Below are positions 8,831-18,808 of a DNA stretch of 64,000 bases, piece by piece. Positions within the stretch are counted from its first letter, which is position 1. Every line of letters begins with the position of its first letter. This DNA comes from Neorhizobium sp. UBA3556. GTDB lineage: Bacteria > Pseudomonadota > Alphaproteobacteria > Rhizobiales > Rhizobiaceae. The notes beneath the pieces were generated by a model that ran no database searches, was not told the origin of the DNA, and was given only the letters and a program-made list of their open reading frames with translations. The translations under genes were made by a program, and so were the position numbers. Location: NCBI GenBank assembly GCA_002376235.1, contig DFNX01000014.1, forward strand, positions 1 to 64,000. The letters run 5' to 3'.

Positions 8831-9655
8831 CAAGCGAGGCTTCGGTAGCGGCAGGCATTCGAGCGTAATTGGTGCGGTCGAGGATAGCATCGGATACCCG
8901 CGTGAGGGCGATATAGGCCGGCTGCAAGCTGAAATCTCGGGGGGCGGTGTGATCAACAGGTTGAATCGACGATCATCGTCCCTCTCTCGATCATAGCTGA
9001 TGCGGTATTCTTCCAGTCTCGATGAGAAGGTGTAGCCGGCTCGGATCCGATCACTGATATAGCGCCGGTTTTCCGGTGTCAGTTCCAGCCCGAAACGATC
9101 TATGGAACTGGCGACCAGGCTGAAAATTTCTTCGTCTTGCTGCGGATCGAGCAGGCTGAGCTTGAGGCGGAACGTGCGGAACGTGCTGGACGATGCCCCC
9201 TTGATCTGGATGAAAAGCACGGAGGGCTCCGCCGTTGTTCCGAACGCCTTTGAAAACAGGCATTCCCATTCTCCCCCGGCGGCCTGGAAACTCGCAGCAG
9301 GACCATCCTCGCCGAGCCGTTCGCACCGCTCATGTGCAGTCAGACGCGGAAGAGCGTGGAATCGGTCGTAGCGACCGGCGGCAGGATCGATGAGTCGTGG
9401 CGGCGCATCGACAATGAGTGTCATTCGCCGCGCGCGCAAAGCCGGTGGCGGCACAGCGGCGAAAGGTCGCGTGAGATACTCCTCCACCCCGAGCCACACC
9501 GAAAGCCGACGGTAATTGCGTCCGTCGTTGACGATGAGAACAATCGCAACAAGCAGGGTGAGGCCGAGAAGCAGCAGGACGCCAAACGCCTTTGCGGCGC
9601 GCCGCCGTCTTCGGTGGCGCATCAGAGGCGTCAGAAGTTCCGCCTTGTCCGCCAA
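8807..9655 (-). CDS. Membrane-anchored protein of unknown function, paralogue A
   Basis: A 282-residue protein with a basic N-terminus, one transmembrane segment at about residues 21-43 and a periplasmic domain with Cys residues ('CERLGE', 'WECLFSKAFG'). It is clearly paralogous to the gene at 21953-22792: same anchor position, a shared 'N(D/E)xRNxxxxxxxLG' after the anchor, a shared 'WEC...FG...SLF(I/L)Q' block and similar length. It may be the family Pfam calls DUF6030, but I am not certain. The start is TTG 9655 with GGAG 8 nt upstream; ATG 9622 is an alternative. The tail overlaps the yhaN-like gene. No function is assigned. Confidence 0.7.
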   Translation of the reverse strand: MADKAELLTPLMRHRRRRRAAKAFGVLLLLGLTLLVAIVLIVNDGRNYRRLSVWLGVEEYLTRPFAAVPPPALRARRMTLIVDAPPRLIDPAAGRYDRFHALPRLTAHERCERLGEDGPAASFQAAGGEWECLFSKAFGTTAEPSVLFIQIKGASSSTFRTFRLKLSLLDPQQDEEIFSLVASSIDRFGLELTPENRRYISDRIRAGYTFSSRLEEYRISYDRERDDDRRFNLLITPPPEISACSRPISPSRGYPMLSSTAPITLECLPLPKPRLLRPIQAD

Positions 9656-9975
9656 GGAGATCGCTCCGTTTCAGGTTCAAATGCCGACAAGCTTTGGCAT
9701 ATCCGGCAAGCTCGTGTCCAAGTGTGTTTAGCGGCAATGGTGAACGGAAGACGACCACTCCAACATCACCGCGCGATTTCCATGCGCCCGTTAACCAAGT
9801 TAATTAGGAGGCATTTAAGTTAACTTTTTTAGTTTCGCTTCTTGATACCAGTGCGCTGGTGACTATGGCCTTAAAACCGCACCGGATTTTATTTTCCGGG
9901 GAGCCCAAGCCATGAAGCTTGTCGTTCGTCTTCCGGTGTGCTTTCAAGGGCGTGAAATTCTGGATCAAGCGGGGC
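9656..9975. other. Divergent intergenic region before export gene
   Basis: An AT-rich stretch with GTTAAC repeats around 9791-9822 separates the two divergent genes and should hold both promoters. A strong Shine-Dalgarno (GGGGAG, 9898-9903) precedes ATG 9912, but that ATG is not in the frame of the export lipoprotein. Confidence 0.5.
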
Positions 9976-11193
9976 ATGCCATCGCTCGTACGATCCTGGC
10001 TTGGAGTATCGAGATTGGTTCGAGTGACTGCAATCGTTGTCTGTGCTGCCTTGGCAGGATGTCAGGCTGTTCCGGGGGAAGGGCCTCTGGCCTCTGCGAT
10101 TAACGAGGACGCTGGTCGATCTCCGGCCGAGATCGGCCGTGTAAACGCCGCGGTTTTCGATATTGTCGACGTTGATAATCACACTGCAAGACTGGTGTCG
10201 GACTATGTTTCGACCGCATTGAAGCGCCGATTCGGCATTGGCGGCGGTGCTGGCAGGGCGGTGATCGGTATCGGTGACCAGTTGAAGGTCACGATCTTCG
10301 AAGCCGGTGCCGATGGTCTGTTCTCAACGACAGATAGAAAGCAGGCCGCGATTGATGTCGTCGTGCAGCCGGACGGTACCGCTGCGATTCCGTATGTCGG
10401 TACTGTGCGATTCGCCGGCCGCACCCTTGAGCAGGCCCGCCAGGAAATCCTGTCTTCTCTGAAGAGCAAGGCCGTCGAGCCGGATGTCATCATTGCCATG
10501 GGCGATACGCCGTCGCGCTCGGTCACCGTCGCCGGTGCTGTCAATAAATCGGCGCAGATCCCGCTCAACCTGAATGGCGAGCAGATTTCCGATGTCATCG
10601 CCAAGGCCGGTGGCCCGACCGCTCAGCCCTATGAGACCTATGTCACGCTCGTTCGCGGCAAGCGCACGGGTACCGCGCTGATGAAGTCGATCATCGAGAA
10701 CCCGTCTGAAAATATTTATGTCCAGCCTGGCGACCAGATTTTCGTAACCCAGGATCCGCGCACATTCACGCTGCTTGGAGCCGTCAAGAGCAATTCACGG
10801 ATCGAGTTTGGCGCCAACGATCTGAACCTTCTTGAAGCGGTTGCACTCGGAAGGGGCGGCAATGACGAGGCCGTCAATGCGAAAGGCTTCTTCCTGTTCC
10901 GTTACGAGGATCCTGAAGTGGTCCTCGGGCTTCTGGGCCAGCGCCGCTTCGATGAACTCACGCGCAAGGGCATGCAGCCGGACAAGAATGGTCGCTATCC
11001 GATCGTCTACAGGTTCGACATGAGCCGGCCCGATAGCATGCTCGTCGGCCAGACCTTCCCGGTAAAAAGCCGTGACGTGATCTATGCATCGCGCCATCCG
11101 GCTGTAGACCTAACGAAGTTCCTGCGCGTCATCGGAACGCCTGTCGGGATCGCCGTTCAGGGCGCTGCGATCTCCAACAATCTGAGTGACTAA
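9976..11193 (+). CDS. rkpU: Wza-like polysaccharide export lipoprotein (RkpU-like)
   Basis: Outer-membrane polysaccharide export protein, 405 residues from ATG 9976. The signal peptide ends in the lipobox 'LAGC' with C29 as the lipidation site. The Poly_export (BexD/Wza) domain begins at 'GIGDQLKVTIFEAG', followed by SLBB-type segments with 'VTVAGAV' and 'VQPGDQIFVTQDP'. In-frame starts TTG 9919 and GTG 9952 also exist; none has an ideal ribosome site. Immediately downstream is rkpA, the same order as rkpU-rkpA reported in Sinorhizobium K-antigen loci, so export of a K-type polysaccharide is the likely role. The symbol is by position and family. Confidence 0.75.
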   Translation: MPSLVRSWLGVSRLVRVTAIVVCAALAGCQAVPGEGPLASAINEDAGRSPAEIGRVNAAVFDIVDVDNHTARLVSDYVSTALKRRFGIGGGAGRAVIGIGDQLKVTIFEAGADGLFSTTDRKQAAIDVVVQPDGTAAIPYVGTVRFAGRTLEQARQEILSSLKSKAVEPDVIIAMGDTPSRSVTVAGAVNKSAQIPLNLNGEQISDVIAKAGGPTAQPYETYVTLVRGKRTGTALMKSIIENPSENIYVQPGDQIFVTQDPRTFTLLGAVKSNSRIEFGANDLNLLEAVALGRGGNDEAVNAKGFFLFRYEDPEVVLGLLGQRRFDELTRKGMQPDKNGRYPIVYRFDMSRPDSMLVGQTFPVKSRDVIYASRHPAVDLTKFLRVIGTPVGIAVQGAAISNNLSD

Positions 11194-11371
11194 CCCCAAG
11201 GCCGGGCGTATATGCACCTGCAGCATTGATTGTAATAAGTCTGGATTGTCATCTAGAGGTAGTGGTTTGTTCTGCTTTTCTCGTGACAACCGAAGACAAG
11301 TATGTTGTTAAAGTCGATGTCGGCTTAAATCTGCATCAGCTACTGTAGCTGTGATGAACATAAGAGTGACG

Positions 11372-14300
11372 ATGACGATAGAAGTAATTGGTCGAGCCTG
11401 CGTTGCGCCCGGTGCCAACTCCATTGAAGAGTTGCAGCACGTTCTTAGAACCGGTCGTTGCACCGTCACGCAAATCCCAGCTGATCGGTGGGAACTGGCT
11501 CGTTTCTGGCATCCCACTCAAGGGACACCCGGAAAAACCTACACTTTCGCAGCTGGCGTCATCGACGCGGTTTACGATTTCGATCCTGCGGTCTTCGGTC
11601 TGTCGCAGCGCGAGGCCATGCAGATGGACCCGCAGCAGCGCATATTGCTGACGCTGGTCTGGAAGGCTCTTGAGGATGCCAACCTACCGGTAAGCTCGCT
11701 CGCCAGGGAGCGGGTCGGCGTCTATATCGGCGCATCCAGCCTCGACAGCGGAAATCTGTCGGCAGAAGACCCCGCCTCCGGTAGTCCGTACTTCATGACG
11801 GGCAATACGCTTTCGATCGTCTCCAACCGTATCTCGCATGTCTTCGGCCTCAATGGTCCGAGCATGACGATCGATACGGCCTGTTCGTCCTCGCTGGTTG
11901 CGCTGGATCAGGCCGCTCGTGCACTGGAGCGCGGCGATATCGACACCGCAATCGTCGGCGGCGTCAATCTTCTCGTCCACCCGCTGTCTTTCGTCGGCTT
12001 CGCCCAGGCGCGCATGTTGTCGCCGGAAGGCCTTTGCCGCGCCTATGACACCAACGGCCAGGGTTATGTCCGCGCGGAAGGTGGTGCGGCGATCGTCCTT
12101 CGTCGCAGCGATCTCGCGCGACAGAACCATGACCGCAGCTACGCCCGCATTCAAGCAACCGGCGTTAATTCCTCCGGCCGCACCAACGGCATCAGCTTGC
12201 CCTCGCGTGAGGCGCAGGCCGATCTCTTGAGCTCCATCTATGACAGGCAAGGCATAGACGTTAACCGCGTCGCCTTCATCGAGGGCCATGGTACCGGTAC
12301 TCGCGTCGGCGACCCCGCCGAAGTTTGGGCCATCGGCAGCATCATCGGCCAAAAGCGCCGTGCGCCGCTACCTATCGGCTCGATCAAGTCGAATATCGGT
12401 CACACGGAGCCGGTCTCCGGTCTCTTCGGCCTGTTCAAGGCCATGCTGGCGCTTGAGAACGATTACCTTCCGGCAACGCTGCATATCGAGACGGCGAACG
12501 AGGACATCGATTTCGATGCACTCAATGTCAGGGTCAATACTGCAGCCGTTAAACTGCTTCCGGCCAAGGAAGCGCGGCTTGTCGGCATCAATTCCTTCGG
12601 TTTCGGCGGTACCAATGCACACGTCGTCATAGGCGATCCCGAACCGGCCACACAGGCAGCGTCACCCGCCAAGGGCGACAACTTGCTGTTCCTGGCCAGC
12701 GCCCATAGCGCCAGCGCATTGGAAAACCTGCTCAAGGATTACCGCGCCCGCCTGTCGGCCACCGCACCCGAAAAGGCGCGCCGCATCATTGCCGCCACGA
12801 CGACGAACAGGGATGCTCTCAAATATCGGTTTGCCGTCGATGCACGCGGAGAACGAGGCGTTCTCGATGCCATCAAGACGCACCTTTCGGGTGAGGCGTC
12901 CGATGGCGAGCGCGGCGAAGCGCCTTCTTCGCTCGGCAAGATCGCTTTCGTCTTTTCCGGCAATGGTGCGCAATGGGCCGGAATGGGCGTGGAAGCCTAT
13001 CGCGAGAACCCGCATTTCCGCCAGTATTTCCAATCCTTCAGCGCGCTGTTCGAATATCATCTTGGCGAAAAGCTGACCGATCTCATCGTCGCAGACGATC
13101 TGGGAACACGGCTGGCCGACGCGACCATTGCGCAGCCGCTGCTGTTTGCCGTCCAGGCATCGCTTTCCGACAGCCTGAGCGCTTACGGCATCAGGCCTGA
13201 TGTCGTTTTCGGTCACTCGGTCGGTGAGATTGCTGCCGCCTATGCTTCGAAGGCGCTCACCGCCGCCGAAGCCGTTGCGATCGTTGCCAAGCGCTCGCAT
13301 TCCCAGCATCTGTTCGCAGGGCAGGGCAAGATGGCCGCCGCCGTGATGAGCGAAGACGCCGCTGTTGCATTTGCAAAGGCGCACGGTCTGGACGGTATCC
13401 ACGTTGCGGCGGTAAACGCACCGAACTCCGTGACGATTTCCGGACCAATCGCGGAAATCCAGGCATTCCGGGATGCTGCCCGCAAGTCCCAGACGGTCGT
13501 CCATATCCTCGATATCAATTACCCGTTCCACCATCCGATCATCGACAGCGCTCGCGATGGCTTCCTCGCGGAATTGCCCGCGATCGAGCCGCAAGCTGCT
13601 GCCTGTACCTTCATCTCCACCGTCACCGGCGGGATCTATGATGGCCGTGGTCTCGATGCCGAATATTGGTGGCACAATGTGCGTGAGCCGGTTCTCTTCC
13701 GCTCGGCAACCGAGGCGGCCCTCGATCTCGGCTGCAACCTGTTCATCGAGATTTCTCCACGCACGATCCTGTCGAACTACGTCTCGGAAATCGCCAAGAG
13801 CAAGGCCCAGCCGGCAACCGTGATCGGCTCGCTGCAGCGCGAGACGCCCGTCGAAGGCCGTGATCCTATCGCCCGCTCGTTTGCACGTGCGATTGCCCAT
13901 GGGGCGATACTCGCACCATCCAGGCATTCCGGCAAACGCAACCCTGTCGTCGATCTGCCGCCTTTGCCGTTCGAGCCAAGCGCGCTCAAAGTGCCGGCAA
14001 CCACCGACGAGATCGACATGTTCGGTCGGGATTTCAAGAACAGCTATACGCTTCTGGGCTGGCGAAACGATCCGAACGGTTCGCACTGGAAAAACCACGT
14101 CGATGCACTGCTCTTCCCTGATCTGGCGGAGCATGTTGTCGATGGCCGCGCGATCCTGCCGGGAGCCGGATTTCTGGAAATCGCGGTCACGGCCGCCCAG
14201 GCGCATTTCGGCACCGACGAGGTCGAGATTTCCAACATGGAAATCGTCCGGCCGCTTGAACTGCGCCCTGACAGGTTGCTGGAGCTTTCGACGCTGATTT

Positions 14301-17300
14301 CTCCGGAAACCGGCAATATCGAGATCCGTTCGCGCGAGCGGCTGAGCAGTGATGACTGGACCGTGCACGCCGTCGGCCGTTGTCGACGCCCGGTGGATGA
14401 GGGCAGCCACCGGTTCGATGTCACCGTATCCACAGAAGGCGGCGATAGCCTCTCGTCTGACGAAGTTTATGAGACGGCGGAGCGTTTCGGCCTGCAATAC
14501 GGCCCGCGCTTCCAGCTCCTGTCCAAGGCCGTGCCTTATGGTGAGAATGTCGTTGAAGTCGAGTTGAAGGAAGCGGCGTCTCCCGCCCATCCCTATATCG
14601 GCTACAACCTCAACCCGTTCTCTGTCGATGCCGCCTTCCACGGGCTGGTTGCTATGTTCGACCGGCTTTCGGGAACTGAGGCTGGATCTCCCTACATTCC
14701 GGTTCGGTTCGGCTCGATCCGCGTCGCGGGCAGAGGTCGCGCAATCGCCAAGGCAAGGATCGAGATTGAGCGGTTCAGCAATTTCTCGATCAAGGTCAAT
14801 TTTCGTCTTTTCGATGCCGATGGCGATCAGGTTGCGGTTCTTTCGGATTGCCGCTTCCGTCGCACGTCCCTGCGCCGTCATCACACGCTGGATACCGTTG
14901 CCTTCCATTTCGACGCCGTGTCGAGTGCGCTTTTGGCCGTGTCGGATGCGCCTGCATTCAACCTGCCGGCTTTGGCCGAGCTGGTCTCATCCGATGCGAA
15001 GGACAATGCATCACTGATGATCGATGCGGCGGTCTATCGTGCATGCCACGAGATTGCCCTGTCGCTCGCCGATGGCGATGGAAGGCTTTCGTCGGCATCC
15101 TTGCCCGGCGACCGGGATTTTCGCGCCTTCCTGACATCCTGCCTGTTCACCCTGGAAGATGCCGGGATCGCCGTGTCCTATGATGACGGCTGGAATATTC
15201 CGCAAGAGTTCTCGTTCCCAGGTGTCGATGAACTGATCCAGGAAATCTACCGCGAAGACTCGTCACGCATCGCTGAAGCGGTGCTGGTCAATGACGTGTA
15301 CCGCGATGCACTCGAACATCTGATGCTCGCAGGAAAGCCCGCCGACGAGGCTGAAAGCGAACATACGAGCAATATCAGCGAAGCAACGCTCGACCACGTT
15401 CTGGTCCATTCGCCGCTCGGTCTTCGCCGCGCCGAAAGCGGATTCGATCTGACGGAACGCTTCTGCCGCGAAAACTCTGGAAAAATCCGTTTCATCGTAG
15501 AGTTGGGCACGACCAGCCAGTCCGTCAGCACCCGGCTTGCCGGTCTCTCCGCATCGATCGGCGCAACGCTTGTGATTGCCGAGCCGAACGAAAATGCACG
15601 ACGCATGCTGGAACTTGCGTTCGAGCAGAATGTCCATGTCTCGGTCATAGAGCCAAAGGCTCTTGCCAGCCTCAAGCATGTTGACCTGATCGTTGCAGGC
15701 GGCTTGTCCAGCCAGTCGATGCTAACCGGTGATGAAGATGTGCGCCAGGCGTTGCGTTCGGCCGCAGCAAAGGGCGCTGCGATCACTTTTGCCGATCGTG
15801 CTCCGTCGGCATTCAACGACTTCGCCTTCGGTCTGTCGGAGGGATGGTTCGCAGCAAGCCAGTCTGCCGAATTCCCGGTCGGTCGGTTGGGGACCACAAC
15901 TCAGGTAGAAACGCTTTTGTCCGATCTCGGCTTCGAGGTCGCAGTCGTACAGGACGTGCAGGCGGAAGAGGGGACGCTCGTCGTCGCCATCGCCCATTCG
16001 CGTGTGAAATCCGAGACTGTGGCTGACGAGGCGGGCAGGGGCAGGCTCATCATCGTTGCCGAACAGGCATCCGAACAGATGCTCGCTCCATCCTTTGCCG
16101 ATGCCGCGATCGTTCAGGCTGCCGAGACGGAACGCGCGCTGGAACTCGTACCGGAAGGTAGTCAGTCCCCGATCTGTATGGCCTATCTCGCCGATCGCGG
16201 TGCCGGTCAGGCCGTTTCTGCTCTTGAGATTTCAAGACTGTCGCGATTCAGGGCGCTGGCCGAGGGGATGACCCGCCAGGCAGGCGGTTCTGCGGTCAGG
16301 CCACGCCTCATCGTGCTTGCGCCGGGCGGATCTCCTCTTGCCGGTGAAAACAGCGATGCGGCCAATGGCGGTCTTTGGACTTTCGCCCGCGTTCTGCAGA
16401 ACGAATATGATGCCATCGACATTCACATGATCGATGCCGAAGGCAAGCAGGCGATTGCCCTCATCGATCGGATTGCAACGGTCGAAAGCGCCAATCGCGA
16501 ATGGCTTGCCGGTGAACACGGCCTCGTTGAAATTCGTGCGGCTTCCGGTCCGTCCGCAGGCCGCGATGCGACCACCGCGGATTTCGAGGCCGCGACGATC
16601 CACCAGCGGACCAGCGGTCGCGTCGACAGCATCGTCTGGGAAAGCTGTGCGCTTCGCGAGCCGGGTGATGGCGAGGTCATCATCGCTGTCGAGGCTGCAG
16701 GTCTGAATTTCCGCGACGTCATGTGGTCGATGGGGCTTTTGCCCGAAGAAGCGCTGGAAGACGGTTTTGCTGGCGCAACCATCGGCATGGAAATGGCTGG
16801 TCGCGTCGAGCGCGTCGGTTCTTCCGTCACGGATCTCAAGCCAGGCGATCGCGTCATGGGCATCGGCCCGGCCGCCTTCTCCACCCATGTTCGTGTCCGC
16901 CGTGACGGTGTGACCAAATTCCCCGATCGGCTTGATTTCTCAGCTGCGGCCACGGTTCCTGTCGCCTTCCTGACGGCCTATTACGCCATGGTCCAGCTCG
17001 GCCATATCGAACCGGGCGAAACGATCCTCATTCATGGCGCCGCAGGCGGCGTCGGTCTTGCGGCGCTGCAGATCGCCAAGCTGAAGGGCGCAAAGGTCAT
17101 CGCCACGGCGGGTACGGTCGAAAAACGCCGCTTCCTTGAAACGCTCGGCGCAGACCATATCTTCGACAGCCGCTCGCTGGATTTCGTCTCGAGCGTTCGT
17201 GCGGTCACGAATGGCGAGGGTGTCGATCTCGTCCTGAACTCGCTCTTCTCCGAAGCGATGGAACGAAGCCTCGAACTGGTCAAACCCTTCGGTCGTTTCC

Positions 17301-18808
17301 TCGAACTCGGCAAGCGCGACTATTATTCCGACCGCAAGATCGGCCTGCGGCCGTTCCGTCGCAATATCAGCTATTTCGGCATCGATGCCGACCAGTTGCT
17401 GGTCAACCAGCCGAAGATCACCAAGCGGATTTTTGCCGAGATTGGCGAACTATTCGAGCGCGGCGATCTGGTGCCTCTGCCTTATCGCGCCTTCGGCTAT
17501 GACGAGATCGGCAGCGCCTTCCGCCTGATGCAGAATGCCGGCCAGATCGGCAAGATCGTTATCCGCCCACCGGTCCGCGGCAGGGATCAGGTGATGATTG
17601 CCACCGATCGGACTGTACGTTTCAGCGATAACGGAACCTTCCTCGTTGCCGGTGGCATCGGCGGTTTCGGTCTCGTTGCCGCCGACTGGCTGATCGCCAA
17701 GGGCGCGCGCCGGATCGCTTTGTGCTCCCGCCGCGGGGTCGCGGATGAAGCGACGATCAAGGCTCTGGAGAAATGGGCTGCTCTCGGCGTCGTTGCCACG
17801 CTCCATGCCTGCGACATCACCAATGAACAGGCCTTGTCTGCTCTTCTGACGGAATTGCGTTCTGCAGCTCCGATCAAGGGCATCATCCACGCCGCCATGG
17901 TGCTGGACGACGCTCTCTTGTCGAACCTGACCGATGACCGCAACCGTCCCGTCGTGGACGTCAAGGTTCGCGGCGCGGAACTGCTCGACAAGCTGACACG
18001 TGACGACGCCCTGGAACTGTTCCTGCTCTTCTCGTCCGCCACCACCATGCTCGGCAATCCCGGACAGGCGAACTATGTCATCGCCAACGGCTATCTCGAA
18101 GGGCTTGCCCGCGCACGCCGTGCTGCCGGCCGTCCGGCTCTGGCCGTCGGTTTCGGCGCGATTGCCGATACCGGCTTTCTGGCACGCAATGCCGAGGTCA
18201 ACGAGATTCTGTCGAAGAGGATCGGCAAGACCGCAATGAAGGCGCGTGATGCGCTGGAACAGGTCGAAAACTATCTGGCGAGCGAGACCGGCAGCATCGA
18301 TGGTGCTGCCGTGATGATAGCCGAAGTCGATTGGAATGCCGTGCGCATGCTGCCGATCTCGACAGCCAGCCTGTTCGAGACCGCGATGCGGGCCGCCGGC
18401 AATGCGCAATCGTCTGCCGATGGTGATCAGATCGATCTCGAAGCGTTGATCGAAGGCAAGTCCGCCGATGAAGCGCAGGCGATCCTGCACAAGATTGTCG
18501 CGGCCGAAATCGCGGCCATCCTGCGCGTCACCGAAGACAGCATCACGCCGGAAAAGATCCTCAAGGATGTCGGCCTCGACAGCCTGATGGCGATGGAACT
18601 CGGCATGAGCTTCCAGCAGAAGACCGGATTTGATATTCCCTTGAGTGGTGTCGGTGAGGACACGACGGTGAGTGACGTGGTCACGCGCCTGCGTGAGCGA
18701 GTTTCGAAACGCAGTGGCGGGGAGGAGGAGACCTCGCAGCAGGGCGAGGTGCTCGACCGTCTGGTCAAAAGCCACTCGACCCAAAGCCAGAAAGCAGCTT
18801 CTCAGTGA
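11372..18808 (+). CDS. rkpA: RkpA-type modular polyketide/fatty-acid synthase
   Basis: A 2478-residue type I PKS. Domains in order: ketosynthase with C171 in 'DTACSSS' and the two catalytic His in 'EGHGTG' and 'NIGHTE'; acyltransferase with S616 in 'GHSVG'; dehydratase with H921 in HxxxGxxxxP; a ~450-residue middle that resembles a degenerate methyltransferase; enoylreductase with 'GAAGGVG' at 1889; ketoreductase with 'GGIGGFG' near 2094; and an acyl carrier domain with S2404 in 'GLDSL'. There is no thioesterase, so the acyl chain is probably passed on the carrier to the next enzyme. ATG 11372 has AAGAG upstream; GTG 11351 and ATG 11354 are alternatives. It overlaps rkpG by 4 bases (GTGA). 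In Sinorhizobium meliloti RkpA is needed for K-antigen production, probably by making a specialised lipid. Confidence 0.92.
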   Translation: MTIEVIGRACVAPGANSIEELQHVLRTGRCTVTQIPADRWELARFWHPTQGTPGKTYTFAAGVIDAVYDFDPAVFGLSQREAMQMDPQQRILLTLVWKALEDANLPVSSLARERVGVYIGASSLDSGNLSAEDPASGSPYFMTGNTLSIVSNRISHVFGLNGPSMTIDTACSSSLVALDQAARALERGDIDTAIVGGVNLLVHPLSFVGFAQARMLSPEGLCRAYDTNGQGYVRAEGGAAIVLRRSDLARQNHDRSYARIQATGVNSSGRTNGISLPSREAQADLLSSIYDRQGIDVNRVAFIEGHGTGTRVGDPAEVWAIGSIIGQKRRAPLPIGSIKSNIGHTEPVSGLFGLFKAMLALENDYLPATLHIETANEDIDFDALNVRVNTAAVKLLPAKEARLVGINSFGFGGTNAHVVIGDPEPATQAASPAKGDNLLFLASAHSASALENLLKDYRARLSATAPEKARRIIAATTTNRDALKYRFAVDARGERGVLDAIKTHLSGEASDGERGEAPSSLGKIAFVFSGNGAQWAGMGVEAYRENPHFRQYFQSFSALFEYHLGEKLTDLIVADDLGTRLADATIAQPLLFAVQASLSDSLSAYGIRPDVVFGHSVGEIAAAYASKALTAAEAVAIVAKRSHSQHLFAGQGKMAAAVMSEDAAVAFAKAHGLDGIHVAAVNAPNSVTISGPIAEIQAFRDAARKSQTVVHILDINYPFHHPIIDSARDGFLAELPAIEPQAAACTFISTVTGGIYDGRGLDAEYWWHNVREPVLFRSATEAALDLGCNLFIEISPRTILSNYVSEIAKSKAQPATVIGSLQRETPVEGRDPIARSFARAIAHGAILAPSRHSGKRNPVVDLPPLPFEPSALKVPATTDEIDMFGRDFKNSYTLLGWRNDPNGSHWKNHVDALLFPDLAEHVVDGRAILPGAGFLEIAVTAAQAHFGTDEVEISNMEIVRPLELRPDRLLELSTLISPETGNIEIRSRERLSSDDWTVHAVGRCRRPVDEGSHRFDVTVSTEGGDSLSSDEVYETAERFGLQYGPRFQLLSKAVPYGENVVEVELKEAASPAHPYIGYNLNPFSVDAAFHGLVAMFDRLSGTEAGSPYIPVRFGSIRVAGRGRAIAKARIEIERFSNFSIKVNFRLFDADGDQVAVLSDCRFRRTSLRRHHTLDTVAFHFDAVSSALLAVSDAPAFNLPALAELVSSDAKDNASLMIDAAVYRACHEIALSLADGDGRLSSASLPGDRDFRAFLTSCLFTLEDAGIAVSYDDGWNIPQEFSFPGVDELIQEIYREDSSRIAEAVLVNDVYRDALEHLMLAGKPADEAESEHTSNISEATLDHVLVHSPLGLRRAESGFDLTERFCRENSGKIRFIVELGTTSQSVSTRLAGLSASIGATLVIAEPNENARRMLELAFEQNVHVSVIEPKALASLKHVDLIVAGGLSSQSMLTGDEDVRQALRSAAAKGAAITFADRAPSAFNDFAFGLSEGWFAASQSAEFPVGRLGTTTQVETLLSDLGFEVAVVQDVQAEEGTLVVAIAHSRVKSETVADEAGRGRLIIVAEQASEQMLAPSFADAAIVQAAETERALELVPEGSQSPICMAYLADRGAGQAVSALEISRLSRFRALAEGMTRQAGGSAVRPRLIVLAPGGSPLAGENSDAANGGLWTFARVLQNEYDAIDIHMIDAEGKQAIALIDRIATVESANREWLAGEHGLVEIRAASGPSAGRDATTADFEAATIHQRTSGRVDSIVWESCALREPGDGEVIIAVEAAGLNFRDVMWSMGLLPEEALEDGFAGATIGMEMAGRVERVGSSVTDLKPGDRVMGIGPAAFSTHVRVRRDGVTKFPDRLDFSAAATVPVAFLTAYYAMVQLGHIEPGETILIHGAAGGVGLAALQIAKLKGAKVIATAGTVEKRRFLETLGADHIFDSRSLDFVSSVRAVTNGEGVDLVLNSLFSEAMERSLELVKPFGRFLELGKRDYYSDRKIGLRPFRRNISYFGIDADQLLVNQPKITKRIFAEIGELFERGDLVPLPYRAFGYDEIGSAFRLMQNAGQIGKIVIRPPVRGRDQVMIATDRTVRFSDNGTFLVAGGIGGFGLVAADWLIAKGARRIALCSRRGVADEATIKALEKWAALGVVATLHACDITNEQALSALLTELRSAAPIKGIIHAAMVLDDALLSNLTDDRNRPVVDVKVRGAELLDKLTRDDALELFLLFSSATTMLGNPGQANYVIANGYLEGLARARRAAGRPALAVGFGAIADTGFLARNAEVNEILSKRIGKTAMKARDALEQVENYLASETGSIDGAAVMIAEVDWNAVRMLPISTASLFETAMRAAGNAQSSADGDQIDLEALIEGKSADEAQAILHKIVAAEIAAILRVTEDSITPEKILKDVGLDSLMAMELGMSFQQKTGFDIPLSGVGEDTTVSDVVTRLRERVSKRSGGEEETSQQGEVLDRLVKSHSTQSQKAASQ

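Noticed and set aside
12662..14908. 748-aa minus-strand ORF within rkpA
   Set aside because: Mirror of PKS coding; the plus strand carries AT and DH active sites through the same region.
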